DNA of 64,000 nucleotides from Hirundichthys speculiger (taxonomy: Eukaryota; Chordata; Actinopteri; Beloniformes; Exocoetidae). Numbering within the stretch: the stretch's first letter is position 1; each line of letters opens with the position of its first letter. The DNA lies in contig JAGFBZ010001180.1 in the NCBI GenBank assembly GCA_018398805.1, positions 372,001-436,000 of the forward strand. Reading direction: 5' to 3'. The translations under genes were made by a program, and so were the position numbers. The notes under the pieces were generated by a model. That model had not been told where the DNA came from. It saw nothing but the letters and a program-made list of their open reading frames with translations, and did not search any database. This document shows, piece by piece, positions 13,387 to 24,765 of the stretch.

Positions 13387-13645
13387 AGAAAGACAGAAGT
13401 GCTGACAGCATGTATTGTACTGAATGTATACAAATATTAGCAATCGTTCATGTGGTAGTGTGTGTCAAACTTGATTTTTCAGGAACAAACATCTTAAACA
13501 AACGCTAGTTTAAAGGACTTTTTTTTTATTATTAACCTGTTGTTAATGAATATTTCATGCATATTCACTTTAAAAGGCTGGCAGGAAAGTGGAGTGTTTT
13601 CATCTGCATAATTTTAACAGGTCATTTAGCAAACTGAGACCTCTC

Positions 13646-13678
13646 AAACCTCTCAAACAGAAACAGTTTGAGAGGTTT
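13646..13678. repeat. Perfect 13-bp stem-loop
   Basis: AAACCTCTCAAAC at 13646-13658 pairs exactly with GTTTGAGAGGTTT at 13666-13678 across a 7-nt loop. The left arm is itself part of a short tandem (CTCTCAAAC twice). It lies about 5 bp upstream of the recognisable Tc1-like sequence, so it may be breakpoint or element debris. Confidence 0.75.
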
Positions 13679-13682
13679 CTGA

Positions 13683-14553
13683 GAAATACATGATCAAATC
13701 TCAGCTTCGAAGTGGTAGGCCATGTAAACTGACAGAGCAGCAGAGTCAATCACTACAGACCTCCAAACTTCATGTGGCCTTCAGATTAGCTCAACAACAG
13801 TGCACAGAAAGCTTCATGGATGGGTTTCCATGGTTGAGCAGCTGCATCCAAGCCATACATCACCAAGTGCAATGCAAAGCGTCAGATGCAGTGGTGTAAA
13901 GTACACCACCACTGGACTCTAGAGCAGTGGAGGAACGTTCTCTGGAGTGAAGCATCACACTTCTCCATCTGGTAATCTGATGGAAGAGTCTGGGTTTGGT
14001 GGTTGCCATGAGAACGGTACTGGTCTGACTGCATTGTGCCAAGTGTAAAGTTTGGTGGAGGGGGGATTATGGTTGTCTTTCAGGAGCTGGGCTTGGCCCC
14101 TTAGTTCCAGTGAAAGGAATTGACACTTTGGACAATTCCATGCTCCCAACTTTGTGGGAACAGTTTGGAGCTGGAACCTTCCTCTTCCAACATGACTGTG
14201 CACCAGTGCACAAAGCAAGGCCCATAAAGACATGGATGGCAGAGTCTGGTGTGGATGAACTTGTCCTGACCTCAACCCGATAGAAGACCTTTGTGGATGA
14301 ATTAGAGCAGAGACTGAGAACCAGACCTCCTCAACCAACATCAGTGTTTGACCTCACAAATGCGCTTCTGGAAAAATGGTCAAAAATCCCCATAAACACA
14401 CTCCTAAACCTTGTGGACATCCTTCCCAGAAGAGTTGAAGCTGTTCTAGCTGCAAAGGGTATGGACCCAACGTCATATTGATAAAGAATGGGATGTCACC
14501 AAAGCTCATATGTGAGTCAAGGCAGGTGAGCGAATGCTTTTGGAAATATAGTG
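13683..14553 (+). pseudogene. Tc1-like transposase pseudogene with 3' TIR remnant
   Basis: This matches a widespread teleost Tc1-type element. In order I see the DNA-binding region (GRPCKLT), the DDE core with WSEAS where the family has WSDES, the SIW.SDGRVWVW block, FQHDCAPVHKA around the second Asp, a PDLNPIE block around the third acidic site, and the C-terminal LNLVDILPRRVEAVLAAKG. It ends with the inverted-repeat end CTTTTGGAAATATAGTGT. The 5' terminal repeat and the N-terminal half of the DNA-binding domain are missing. A block between GRPCKLT and the QSLQTSKLHVAFR segment is deleted. Stops and frameshifts break the frame (for example just after PDLNPIEDLC), and the first catalytic Asp codon is changed. 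It is inactive. Family identification is from memory of the sequence. Confidence 0.9.
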
Positions 14554-17160
14554 TCTGTTTTTAGATGGTGCATTTTGATGATGCTCCTTTAAAATGTTAC
14601 ATCTGGATGAATAATGTGTTCTTACCAACTGAAACACCTCACACAACCAAATGGGAACAACGACATATACACAAATATGTTTACTTGCTCACCTTCCTTT
14701 TCCATAATGTCTCCATCTCTCCTCTCCGCCTTCCTCACCTCCACACCGTCGGACTCACCTCCGCTGGCAGAAACTTTTAATTAAAGTTACACCTATGACA
14801 ACTGGACACCTGAGAGAAGGGGGATGGATGAGTGGATGGATACGACGGTGCATGTACTTCTGAGCTGATCTTTTGGTTTCACCTTCTCTATCCATCTAAT
14901 AATTCTGTTGCTTCACTCTCTCCGTGGTGAAAGCAATTTCCATGAATTTGACTTAATGGACAAGGTTGAAACCCTGATATGCAACAATGGATTGACACTC
15001 AGACTGAAAGTGCTTCCCCCTGCCCTGAACCTTAGTCTATGGGTTCCATATTCATTTGTATGCACACACGCACACGCACTCTGTCTCTCTCTCTCTCTTT
15101 CTCTCTTTCTTTTTGCCCTGCACACATATACATACACACACACAGACACACCTATTCATTCTGGGTTTTGAGTTGTGGAAACTAAATAATGTTCCTAGCA
15201 ATTTACAGCTTTCATATATGTTTAGAACTTTCAATCAGGAGTCATTTTCTAGTGCAACTAAAAAGTAATTTGGTCATTTCACTTCAGTTTCCCACTGTAT
15301 GAGCTAAAACCTTTTCCATGCAGATTAAGATCATTTGTTCTGAACAGAATAAAGTTGAAGCGAATATTTTAAAAAAAAAAAAATCAGTCATAATCTTATG
15401 GGGATCTAGCCATACTGAAAGAGAAAAAAGGTCCGTCAGTCCTGCTGGGGAGAGAAAGCAACAAAAACAAAAAAACAAAAGAACAGACAAATTAACTATT
15501 GCCTCAGTATCTAACTTATCTGACTTATCTTAGGCAAATTACATTGTTTTGATATTGTTTGTTTTATAATGTAAGACACAAGCCCACATCCTTAATTAAA
15601 TGGTCCTATGGTTTTTCTTATTTATCTCACCCAGAAATCAACCTTTCTGACCAAAACTCAATATTGAATTAACAATTTTGTTATCTGGGTGTTATCATTT
15701 TCCTTCCAGCAGGATGTGAAAGCAGCATGGAGTAGAAAGAGTTAAATAAACCGCATCCATGCCGTATGTTTACCTATAGCACTTACAAAGCTCTCTATGA
15801 TCACTGATGGCTTGTTGTTGTTTCCAAACAAGCTCCGATTGCTGTACACACAGTGTTTGTGTGTGTCGACATGTGACTATAATGTGAATGCACATTTGTG
15901 AGTGCATTTAGCAACCCCCCCCCCGACTTTACTGTGGTGGCTCTCGTTTCAAAAGCATTCTCTAACACATTTGTACGGTCGAGAAAACTACACTTTACAC
16001 TGACAGCTGATGCCAAAAACAGTGAGCCAACATTAACCGTAAAGTTAATTATATGATTTAAAAAGCCACATAACAGTGTTAGCAAACATGGCTGTTCTCT
16101 ACTACTAGCATGATGTTAGATTGCTGACAGAAATTATGGGCTACATGAGGCTGGTGCTGACCACAGGTGAGCTTCCCACTTGCATTTTATAAATACGTCA
16201 AGAGTTACTGGTCGCTGTGCACGTTCTTCCTCTTCAGGAGTGTGGACCGTTAAAGGGCAAATGAATTTATCCAAATCTCTTTAAAACAGTTTAAAAATTA
16301 ATGTGTAAAAAAAATAAAAATAAAAATAAAGATTGTAGTTTTAAGATGGCATGCAGTTCTACTACATGCTACTGTAGCGCATGCTGCAGTATCTATACAA
16401 GGTTGTACTTAAACACAAAAAGGCTTAAAAGGTTTAAAAGGAACAGTTTAATCTTAGTTTAGCTTGTCAGCATGCCTATGCTTACTAATTAGCAGGTAAG
16501 ACACAAGTTACAGCTGAGCCTGATGGGAATGTTATTAGTTTTAGACATATCTGGTCATAAATCAAAATGTGACAAATTAAAATTTTGATCTGATACTTGA
16601 TGAAAGGTTAAGGGAACATCCAGAAAACAATGTCTCCTCCAAATTGCATTTTTGTAAATAACTAAAATTGTTTTCCCAATGATATTATGCTGGAAAGTGT
16701 ATTTACTGATTAGATCGAGTTCCCTGGTCATGTTATTTTGACAAAATAAAGCAGACTGTATTCATGACAATAAGCAAAGAAAATGCTGGGACAGAGTTTG
16801 CAAATATTGTGTTATCCATTCTTGCAAAGTTACAGGGAAAAAAAAAACTTATTTCAATGTTACAGGCTCAAATGAAGAAAAAAAGAAAAAAACAGTGACA
16901 TTGTAGGGATTTATGTAGTTTCAGACCACACCTTGTTTGGTGCTTTGTTTGTTTCCTTGATCAACTTTCTTTCATGTTTATGGCACATAGAAATTAGAGT
17001 GGCTTGAGATCATCCAACAAACAGCCGACAGAATAAACTGCAGGATAAACTGCAGTGTCAGCAGGGAGGGCCAGGCCTCCTGTGTCTGGCCTGAACTGAC
17101 AGTTAGTGTACTGTCTGGTGAGCATGCTTACTTCAGTAGCAATCTTTGCAGTTCAGTATG
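14554..17160. other. Noncoding stretch with simple repeats
   Basis: No gene is recognised. A (CT/TC)n run lies at about 15079-15110, with imperfect CA runs on both sides (15060-15078 and 15119-15150). The frames on both strands across it are artefacts. Further runs are an A tract at 15370-15383, a C tract at 15916-15924 and AAAAT units at 16308-16328. A short duplication ATAAACTGCAG occurs near 17031-17056. Confidence 0.5.
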
Positions 17161-17171
17161 TCATTGATATA

Positions 17172-18038
17172 GGGCCTGAACTTCCGCCAGATCTCCTAAA
17201 GCCGCTATTAAGGGATAGCGAGTAGCGGGAGGGGCGTTACCCCTGCAAAGAACGCAAACTTCCACCTTTGCTAAACCTGCTATCCCACCTGTGCTAACCT
17301 GCTACATTATACATAGGAGTGATTAGGGCGTTCCACCTGTTAAACCAATCAGTGAGTCAGTAGCCATTGCCTTTAAGAGCAGGTTGCGCTACCCGCAAAC
17401 CGCTATCAAGCATCTTTTCATCCATATCGGAGCAGCTCTTATGCGCAGCTTGCCTGGGACTCTGCTGTAGACCTTCCTCCTCTTCCTTCCTCCTCCTCCT
17501 CTGCAGTGATATAATACATAAAAATATTTTCACACAAACCTATGGGCTACCTAAAAGTCCCAGATAGTTGGTGCGGCTCCCGGTAAACACGCTCTGGTCA
17601 TCTATGGTTTAACTGGCGAGCAAACGCTTAAGACGATCTCTGCTATTTTCTCGGGGGTTCAACTGAGGCCAAAGCATGCTTTTTATACAAGAGTTAATTC
17701 AAGAGGTAGAGCCGTTTGTGCACGTCCACATGTGACCAGGTGGACGCACATTGATGCCATCTGGACGTGCTCTTGTACGCGCCGACATGCGGGTAGCGGA
17801 TGGTCAGACCACCCGCTCCCCGCAACTGCAAACCCGCAATCGCAAGATACCGAGTTTGTGGAAAGGGCAAAAGACACGCCCATTGGCACACCTACAATGT
17901 GAGTAAGGGAGTCGGCATAATGGGTAGAGGCTTTAGGGAGCGAAAGATTGCATCAGCGGTTAGCGGAGGTTCCTAAACCAGCAATTTGCGGGTAGCGGCT
18001 AGTGGGTAGCAGCTAGTGGGAAGTGTGCGATCGGGGCC
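17172..18038. mobile_element. Nonautonomous PIF/Harbinger-like element
   Basis: The left end GGGCCTGAACTTCC and the right end GGAAGTGTGCGATCGGGGCC are inverted if a 6-base gap is allowed on the left. Both ends are flanked by ATA (17169-17171 and 18039-18041), which fits a 3-bp target duplication of the PIF/Harbinger type. Inside, both subterminal regions carry repeated GCTA(C/G)CCGC or GCGGGTAGC words. The interior is more GC-rich than the surrounding DNA and has no transposase frame. Superfamily assignment rests on the 3-bp duplication and GGGCC termini and is an inference. Confidence 0.55.
17690..17766 (-). repeat. Module shared with 63712-63787 (inverted copy)
   Basis: The reverse complement of this segment matches the plus strand at about 63712-63787 almost base for base. 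It includes CCACCTGGTCACATGTGGAC and then CGGCTCTACCTCT. Here it sits inside the PIF/Harbinger-like element. At the other site it lies between a truncated LINE and a hAT transposase remnant. Confidence 0.8.
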
Positions 18039-18244
18039 ATAGTGTCAAAACTGTTATCGCTCAATGTTTTTTTATATCCATAGTTAAATGCAAAAGGGAA
18101 ACAGAAGACTCAAATACATGATTTGGGATCAAAAAGAATGGGATCCAAGACCTGATTTATTACTAAATATAACCACAAAAATGAAAGAACACAGAACTGG
18201 GTTTCTTGGCATTTCTTGGTTGCACTGGTGTACACAACACTTGG

Positions 18245-18420
18245 CCTCCTGCCCTTCCAGGGTGGCTGGATCCCTATTAGGTGTGGTGACCCGGGGCTGG
18301 GGGGCCTGTGTGGGGCAGCTCTGGGTCCCTCCCTGTAGGTCCAGTACCTCCACGCTGCTCTTTTCCCTCTGGGGCTGAGGGGTGTGTCTTGCCCTTCGTG
18401 GGGCGGTAGTACAGGTGTGG
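18245..18420 (+). repeat. GC-rich dispersed module (family unknown)
   Basis: This block is markedly GC-rich against AT-rich flanks, with words such as GGTGACCCGGGGCTGGGGGG and GTGTGTCTTGCCCTTCGTGG. It looks like a dispersed fish repeat I have seen in percomorph genomes, but I cannot name it. Frames on both strands are open only because of the composition. Confidence 0.4.
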
Positions 18421-18429
18421 AAGTCACTC

Positions 18430-20540
18430 TGTAGCCATAGAAACTGACTTGAATATGCTTAGAATTGTGTCATGCTGCTGAAAATTCTTTTAAATATTTT
18501 GAATCCAAAAGAAGATTATAATCCAGAGCAGCATGCTACAAAAAAACAAAAACAACAGTTAGTAGATCAGCCCCTAGTTCCTCGCAGAAGGTATTCAGTG
18601 AAGAGATAGATGGAGAAAATCCTTCCTTCCCATCAACCACCTCATTAGTCCCCTTTAGCCATAAAGCCGTCCCATCAGGCTACGCTGTCATAACTCACTT
18701 TTGAGCATTGATTTTAATCACAGCAAATGTAAACACACATATTATCAATAACAATGCACAAAATAACGCTGTAATATGCAATTACCGGGACGCATTGATT
18801 TTTCTTCCCTCACCCCCCGTCGCTGCATTTTCACTCCCCTGCTCTTCTTCCCACTTCAATGTAATCATGGGATTGCCCTATTTTCTACTGATTTAATAAG
18901 GTTGTTATATAAATGTATGTAGCAGGCGGGCACTGGCTGAATATTGCAGAGATGATTTTCATAAATTTCAATACAGAGTCTGAGGTTGTAGCCTGAAGGG
19001 AGGAGAAACCTGGACAGAGTACAATGACTTTAGTCTGATGAACAGAAGAACGCTGCAGTCACTGCAAACACTTAATGTTTTTAGTACAGTTTTCTTTTTT
19101 GGGGGGGATTTTGCAGTTCTTTTACTTTATGTTGGATCCTCCTTCATAGATTTGTATGTGTGTTTTAGATTTGTTCGCTAGTATCAACAGATCATAATTT
19201 CATGGGAAACATTCAGGAATGATTTATCCTGACAACGTAACCAAAACTTTTAAAATATGATGACAGTAAAATCATTAAATTCAATGATACTATATTCATC
19301 TCCAAAAGGGATAAAACCCCTAATTACATGTGGTTGATGAATGTCTATACAAAATGTTGCAATCCATCTCTATTTTATTATAAAACTATGGTAAGAAATT
19401 GTAAAAATGTAAAGTTGGGTATGTGATTTATATTTTTCAGTGCTTAATACATTATTAGATGTTATTTAGCATTACATACCATTATTTCTATTCACATTTT
19501 CCAACTCTAAAAAAGGAAGAAAAAAAAAAATGTCGCTATTTTGTCACCTCACCCTCTCAAATCAATAAAGTAGGAGTTATTTGGCATCATAACAACAATT
19601 CCCATGTTATTACTGAAACATACATATCAGCATATTATTAGAAACATCCCATACCAAGTGTCAGACATGATGATGAAGGAATGATGATTTGGGCTTTAAC
19701 CTACCAGTTTGAGTTATGACTTTAGTGGCAAAAACCCAGTTGTTTTATAGGTCAGATTTGTTGAAGCAGCTATAAGATGAATGAAGACTGCAGACACGAA
19801 TGGGATGAGACACTGCAATGTCTTCAAGTTAACTGAATCCACTTGTGTCATAGTGTAGTAGTTTGGGGGACACCCATGGGTCCCACTGAGGCAGAAACCC
19901 AGGGAACAGCTGAACTGCACTAACTGCTGTGTTGTTGCTTTCTACAACGAGAGTAAAGTGCTGCGACATGGTTAGAGTCATCCAGAAGTGGCCGTTCACT
20001 CTGCGCTGCTAAAGATATGCTGCCTAAAACCACATCAATTTCCACACAGAAGATCAAGTGGAAGTCAGGAACGAGAAAGGTAGAGAGGATTTGGTCAATT
20101 TTTAAAGTAAAACACCACAGATGGTCAAACTCGTTACTTGTTACTCGCTACATCGACATAAGATGAATCCATGGAGGCTGTGGGTAAACAATTTAGTGGG
20201 TAAACAATTCATGAAAGAATTTCTCTATCTACGTGAGGACGTTTAAGGATTTTAGAAGTCAAAAAACACATTTCACTTGACTGCACTCAGCTTTTTATGT
20301 GTGTTACAGAATGAAGGACAAGATGTGGTGAGAAATATTGGCGCATCTTTAAAGGAGTATCTCGAAACCATTGAGTAAACCCGTAATCTCACAAATCCAT
20401 CCTGACAAGCAGCATTCAGAAGCGATCAGCTTCTGAAACACTTTCGGTGGTACCTGAGGTCACACTGAGGACAGATAGCCAGACTCAGTGCCTCTGCTTC
20501 TGGTGGGACCCAGGAGTAAGAATTAAAACATTTATTACAA
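18430..20540. other. Noncoding stretch, part possibly conserved
   Basis: No gene is recognised. The part at 18590-18800 has the balanced composition and TAAT/ATTA/GCAAT words often seen in conserved noncoding elements. A 16-bp direct tandem GTGGGTAAACAATT(T/C)A sits near 20181-20211. Confidence 0.4.
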
Positions 20541-20544
20541 TGAT

Positions 20545-20780
20545 AATAATACATTTTATTTATGATGCACTTTTCATTTAAATAATCTTAGAGGGCTATA
20601 AAAATACATACTATAAAAATTGCACATTAACAATTATAAACATTCTTAAATAGGTAAGTTTTTAAGTTGGTTTTAATAGTGTCCAGGTTTTAAATGTCTC
20701 TCAGCTCCACAGGGAGGCTGATCCAAAGCCTTGGTGCTGCAGAGCAGAAAGATCTGTGAAGTGACTGAGAGCACTGCATT
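20545..20780. repeat. Degenerate dispersed teleost repeat
   Basis: The pattern TTTTATTTATGATGCACTTTTC, then A-rich sequence, then CAGCTCCACAGGGAGGCTG and CAAAGCCTTGGTGCTGCAGA resembles a very common teleost interspersed repeat, probably the end of a non-LTR element. I recognise the pattern from memory and cannot assign a family. Confidence 0.4.
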
Positions 20781-21019
20781 TGTCCAACAATAAAATGAAT
20801 TTTGAGGAACACAGTTTGTCTCATAGCTGTGAATGTAGTGTACATGCAACTTCTCCTTTTCCTTTTTTTTTTGGAAATATTAAAATTTGGGAAAACGTCA
20901 CTGATAATGATGGTTTTCATAATCTTATTTCACGCTTGTATGACTTTAGAGCAAAGGTTGTGCTGTAATGTACCACTTATTACCACATTTAAAACAGTGT
21001 AAATAGTTTTTGTTTTTAT

Positions 21020-22166
21020 TAGGGCTGGGCAAGTTAACACATTATTATTGCTTTAACTCATTAATTTATTAACGTCGACATTTATTTTATTGCGTGTTTA
21101 CACATGTTGCTCACATGCTTTTGTTTTAAAAAGTCTGTTACTGGCTGCTGCGGAACCGGAAAACAATACGCAGGTAAACATGTGGTAAAGCTAAAACAGA
21201 CAATGGAGAACGGTAAAAATCCATGAACTTTACAGTTCAGGTGGCAACTCAGGTAGCAATATTAACAATTCTGTCTGAAAAAGAAAATTCTGGACTGCAA
21301 CAAAACTTTCGCGTCATTCCTCCATGTTCCATCAGATCTGCTCCATGTGTTCACTGTCCTGCTGTTCTCTAGCTGGTTACTTCAGTGCGGCTCCATCTAG
21401 TGGCACAGCTGTGTAATGACAACAGAAAGTCCAGTCCTCGATTATAAAACAAATTCAGTTCTGTGGCTCGTTTTTTCATTTCATATTTTTGATCCAAGTC
21501 TAAAATTGAAATATAAAAAAAACAGGCATTTTTCCTGTGTTAGGGTAAAAAACGAAAAATGTTAAAAAATAATAAAATGTCACTTTTTAAGTTGTTTTTT
21601 TTTAATTTTTGATTGACAATTGAAAACAGAAAGAATGATTGATACACGGACTGGTAAAGTTACTGAACTTTAACATGGACATTTTTCATTTTAAAGTTCT
21701 CCCAGATGGAGAATTCAACACAAACAAGGATATTTGTAACAACTGCCAAGTTGAACTCCCCGTTAAAAGTTTCCCCTGTTACCTTAGAAATGATCTGTTT
21801 TAATGTTATGATTGTGCTGAGCCACAATCATTTTTTTTGGATTTTGTTTGTAGACTATTTTTTAATTTTTTCTAAAAAAAAAAAGATGACATTAATGCCC
21901 TGGCAGTGGCAATAAGCATTATTTTATTTTTACATTTTTAAGATGAGATTTACATTAAATATGTGTTACTGAAAAGTGCCGATGTCAAAAGTCTTATTTT
22001 ATGGTACTTTAGTTCATATGGCAGCAGAACATTTTAATAAAAGTGCATTTTACACTGCTTTTGAATACATTATTTGTTTTTGCATATACAATGTGATTAA
22101 TCATGATTAATCAGGAAAATAATGTGATTAATCGCAATTAGAAATTTTAATTGTTGCCCAGCCCTA
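21020..22166. mobile_element. Nonautonomous hAT element, 1147 bp, perfect 8-bp TSD
   Basis: The element runs from TAGGGCTGGGCAAGTTAAC to TTGTTGCCCAGCCCTA, with a 13-bp perfect terminal inverted repeat TAGGGCTGGGCAA. GTTTTTAT is duplicated exactly at 21012-21019 and 22167-22174. The subterminal right end has repeated GTGATTAATC words. No transposase is encoded. Two further copies are in this window: an inverted fragment near 50440-50689 and an internally deleted copy at 57853-58472. This one is the most complete. Confidence 0.9.
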
Positions 22167-22174
22167 GTTTTTAT

Positions 22175-23524
22175 GTTTTTGTTGTGTTTTTTAAAGTTTA
22201 ATTTAAACTTGTAAAACTTTTTCTTTTTCAGTTGATTTTTTTTTCCAAGATAAAACAGCACTTTTCAAGAGTTTGTTTCTCATGACCACACAGCAGAGAA
22301 ACAATAAAGGAGACAACCAGCTCACTCAAAATAACACATAGACACATAGTTGCTACATTCACCTTGCACTTTGGTTTCAGGTGACACTTCAGACTGGATG
22401 CACACTGAATCAATCTGTCTCCATTTGTCACTGACTAGTTCTATGTACGAGTCTGTCACGAGTGTATATGGGTGCATCTTTCTCTCCAGAGTTGTAAAAA
22501 TAACCTTTGACAGGTGTAATGAGGACATGGTCCCCATTCTACACGACTGCTTTCAGTAAAAGCCTGATTGTTCCTTCTCTTTACATGAACCAGGTTGGAA
22601 AAAATGGAGAGACAAAAGAATGCAATAGAAAAAGAGAAGGGAAAGCTCAGCAGAGAGGACATGGCAGAGGTAGAAAATAGAATAAAATCAAATCCAACAA
22701 CAAAGAAGAAAAAAAAAAACCAAAAATGATGATGGTGGAGAAGAGATAGAAAAGGTAAGATGGTGCCCACAGATGCTGGAGAAAAAATGGCTTTTGAGTT
22801 ATTTTCCCTGGGAAAATACGGTCGTGTATAGTTGGTAGGTGTTAAAGCAATGAAGAAGCTAGCAGAATAAATGATTTACTACATCACAGAGGCAGTTTTT
22901 ATATAGCCGATACATCTCTGCCTCGCTCAGAGCACCATCTCGCATTTATGCAATGTGCCTAATCCATAACCATAATACCAGCATGGCAGCATGGGCCTAC
23001 ATATAAAGAGATCTGCTCCATATGATAATGCTCATTGTCGCACTCACATAACTGTAACTAGTGATCCCATGCACATACACAGATGTTCATGTCACATCTT
23101 TTATACTTTGCCAGTACAAACCACATGGTGCAAAGTCATGTGATTTTTTTTTTTTTTTGATTTTTTTTATTGGCATCCTTATCCTCTCATCATAAATCAC
23201 AACCTTTGTTAATTTTTAATTTGTGCATATGGCATGTGTATTAAAAACGTAAACACTAATTAACCATTCAGTGACAAATGAGAGGACTAATGTTTCTTCT
23301 CTTCTATTCTCTTCTCTTTCACTGCTGTTTAATCAAAATTGATACCTCCCATGCTTTGTTCTCCGGTTTCATTTAGAACAGTTCTAATGAGGACAAACTG
23401 CTCCCTGGTTGAGCCACAATGGCTCTGCTGAGTCTAAGAAGAACTAAAATGGCTGAATGGAAATGAGAGGGGCAGAGGAGGTCAGCCCTCAGCATTAATT
23501 CTCATATTACACACACACATTCAT

Positions 23525-23560
<36 letters not shown>

Positions 23561-24550
23561 GTAAATGACTATTTCACATTGAGGCGTCATAGACACATAA
23601 TGGTGACAGTAGCCACCTCTCTGACCATTCTTCTCCTGTAATATCATCTCCCTCTTTCTTCACCTCTCTGTCTCTCATCTCTTAATATTATCATGTGAAT
23701 AGCCAGCAGGTGATGGGATGTTAGACAAGGGATCAAATTGAAAAACTGTATTGCGAAAAGTGGAATAACTGCATCACACCCATATTAGCATACCCTTCTG
23801 ATATAATAGGACATTTGCTGACGGCTAGAAAAAAATTTATTTGTTCATTATTGTAATTTTAGTTTTAGTAGTCTGTGTTTTTAACTAGTACACATTGAAG
23901 TTATCATCAACCATGGGAGAGAGGCTGCTAATGTTTTTACCTTGTGAGTTTGTGTGTGTGTTTGTGTTTTCCTAGAGAATCCTTCTCTGGCAGGAACTCA
24001 TGGTGCGCCTGAGTGGCTCACTTTGTGAACAGATTTTGTTCACAGACAGACATATAAACAATAAAAAAAATAAATAAAAATGAAATCAATCTACAAGCAT
24101 AGATGAAATCATAAAAACTAATTACGAAAAAGCATTGTCCTGTTATTCAATCTACTGATCTCTGAATAAACACTGCAGGTGACCACAGTTTTATTGCTGA
24201 TGGGTCTGTTTCATTAGGTCTTCCAATAAACCATACCATTTAACCAGAATGCACTATAACAACTCCCTGAAGATAGCTCACTTACATGGAATGCAGCCTT
24301 TCAAAGAGGTCACATCTAAAGGAGATTACTCCTAAGTCAAAATCTCTGAAAAAGAAACAGCAACCTTCCCACTTTTTTAGAGCCAGCTTTGGCTTGAAAA
24401 TATGAGCCATTCACCGAAGGACGTGACATCCTGTGATGGTCCGATGGACTATACTCTATGTTTTGGATCCTGAATAGGGAAAAAACATGTATCTCCAGAA
24501 GTAGAAAAAGTGAGTAATTAGACATTTACAATATGTTTAGTACATAGTGA
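22175..24550. other. Noncoding stretch with CA microsatellite
   Basis: No gene is recognised. CA repeats lie at about 23508-23519 and 23528-23558. A T-rich tract lies at 23144-23170. The part at 22790-23080 is unique-looking and lacks simple repeats. It is a candidate conserved noncoding element by appearance only. Confidence 0.45.
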
Positions 24551-24554
24551 AGAG

Positions 24555-24765
24555 CACAGAGTAAGGAGTAAAGAGTCAACAACTTTTGATACTGAACTCG
24601 AGTACATTTTACCACCTGGTACTTTCAATACTTAAGCACATTTAATGTGAGGTACTTTTAATACCTATGTAATTTTTGGGGGGAGACTTTTACTTGAGTA
24701 ACTTTCAAGTAAGGTATCTGTACTTTTATCCCAGTATGGTTTTCCAGTAACTTTTACACAGATTT
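24555..24765. repeat. Tol2-like hAT terminal-region debris
   Basis: The segment is dense in AAGTAC/GTACTTT words (ACTCGAGTACATTTT, GGTACTTTCAATACTTAAG, CTTTTACTTGAGTAACTTT). This is the composition of the ends of Tol2-type hAT elements and their MITEs in fish. No clear target duplication was found, so the boundaries are approximate. Confidence 0.45.

Noticed and set aside
13955..14341. 128-codon frame on the minus strand
   Set aside because: It is antisense to the Tc1-like transposase pseudogene.
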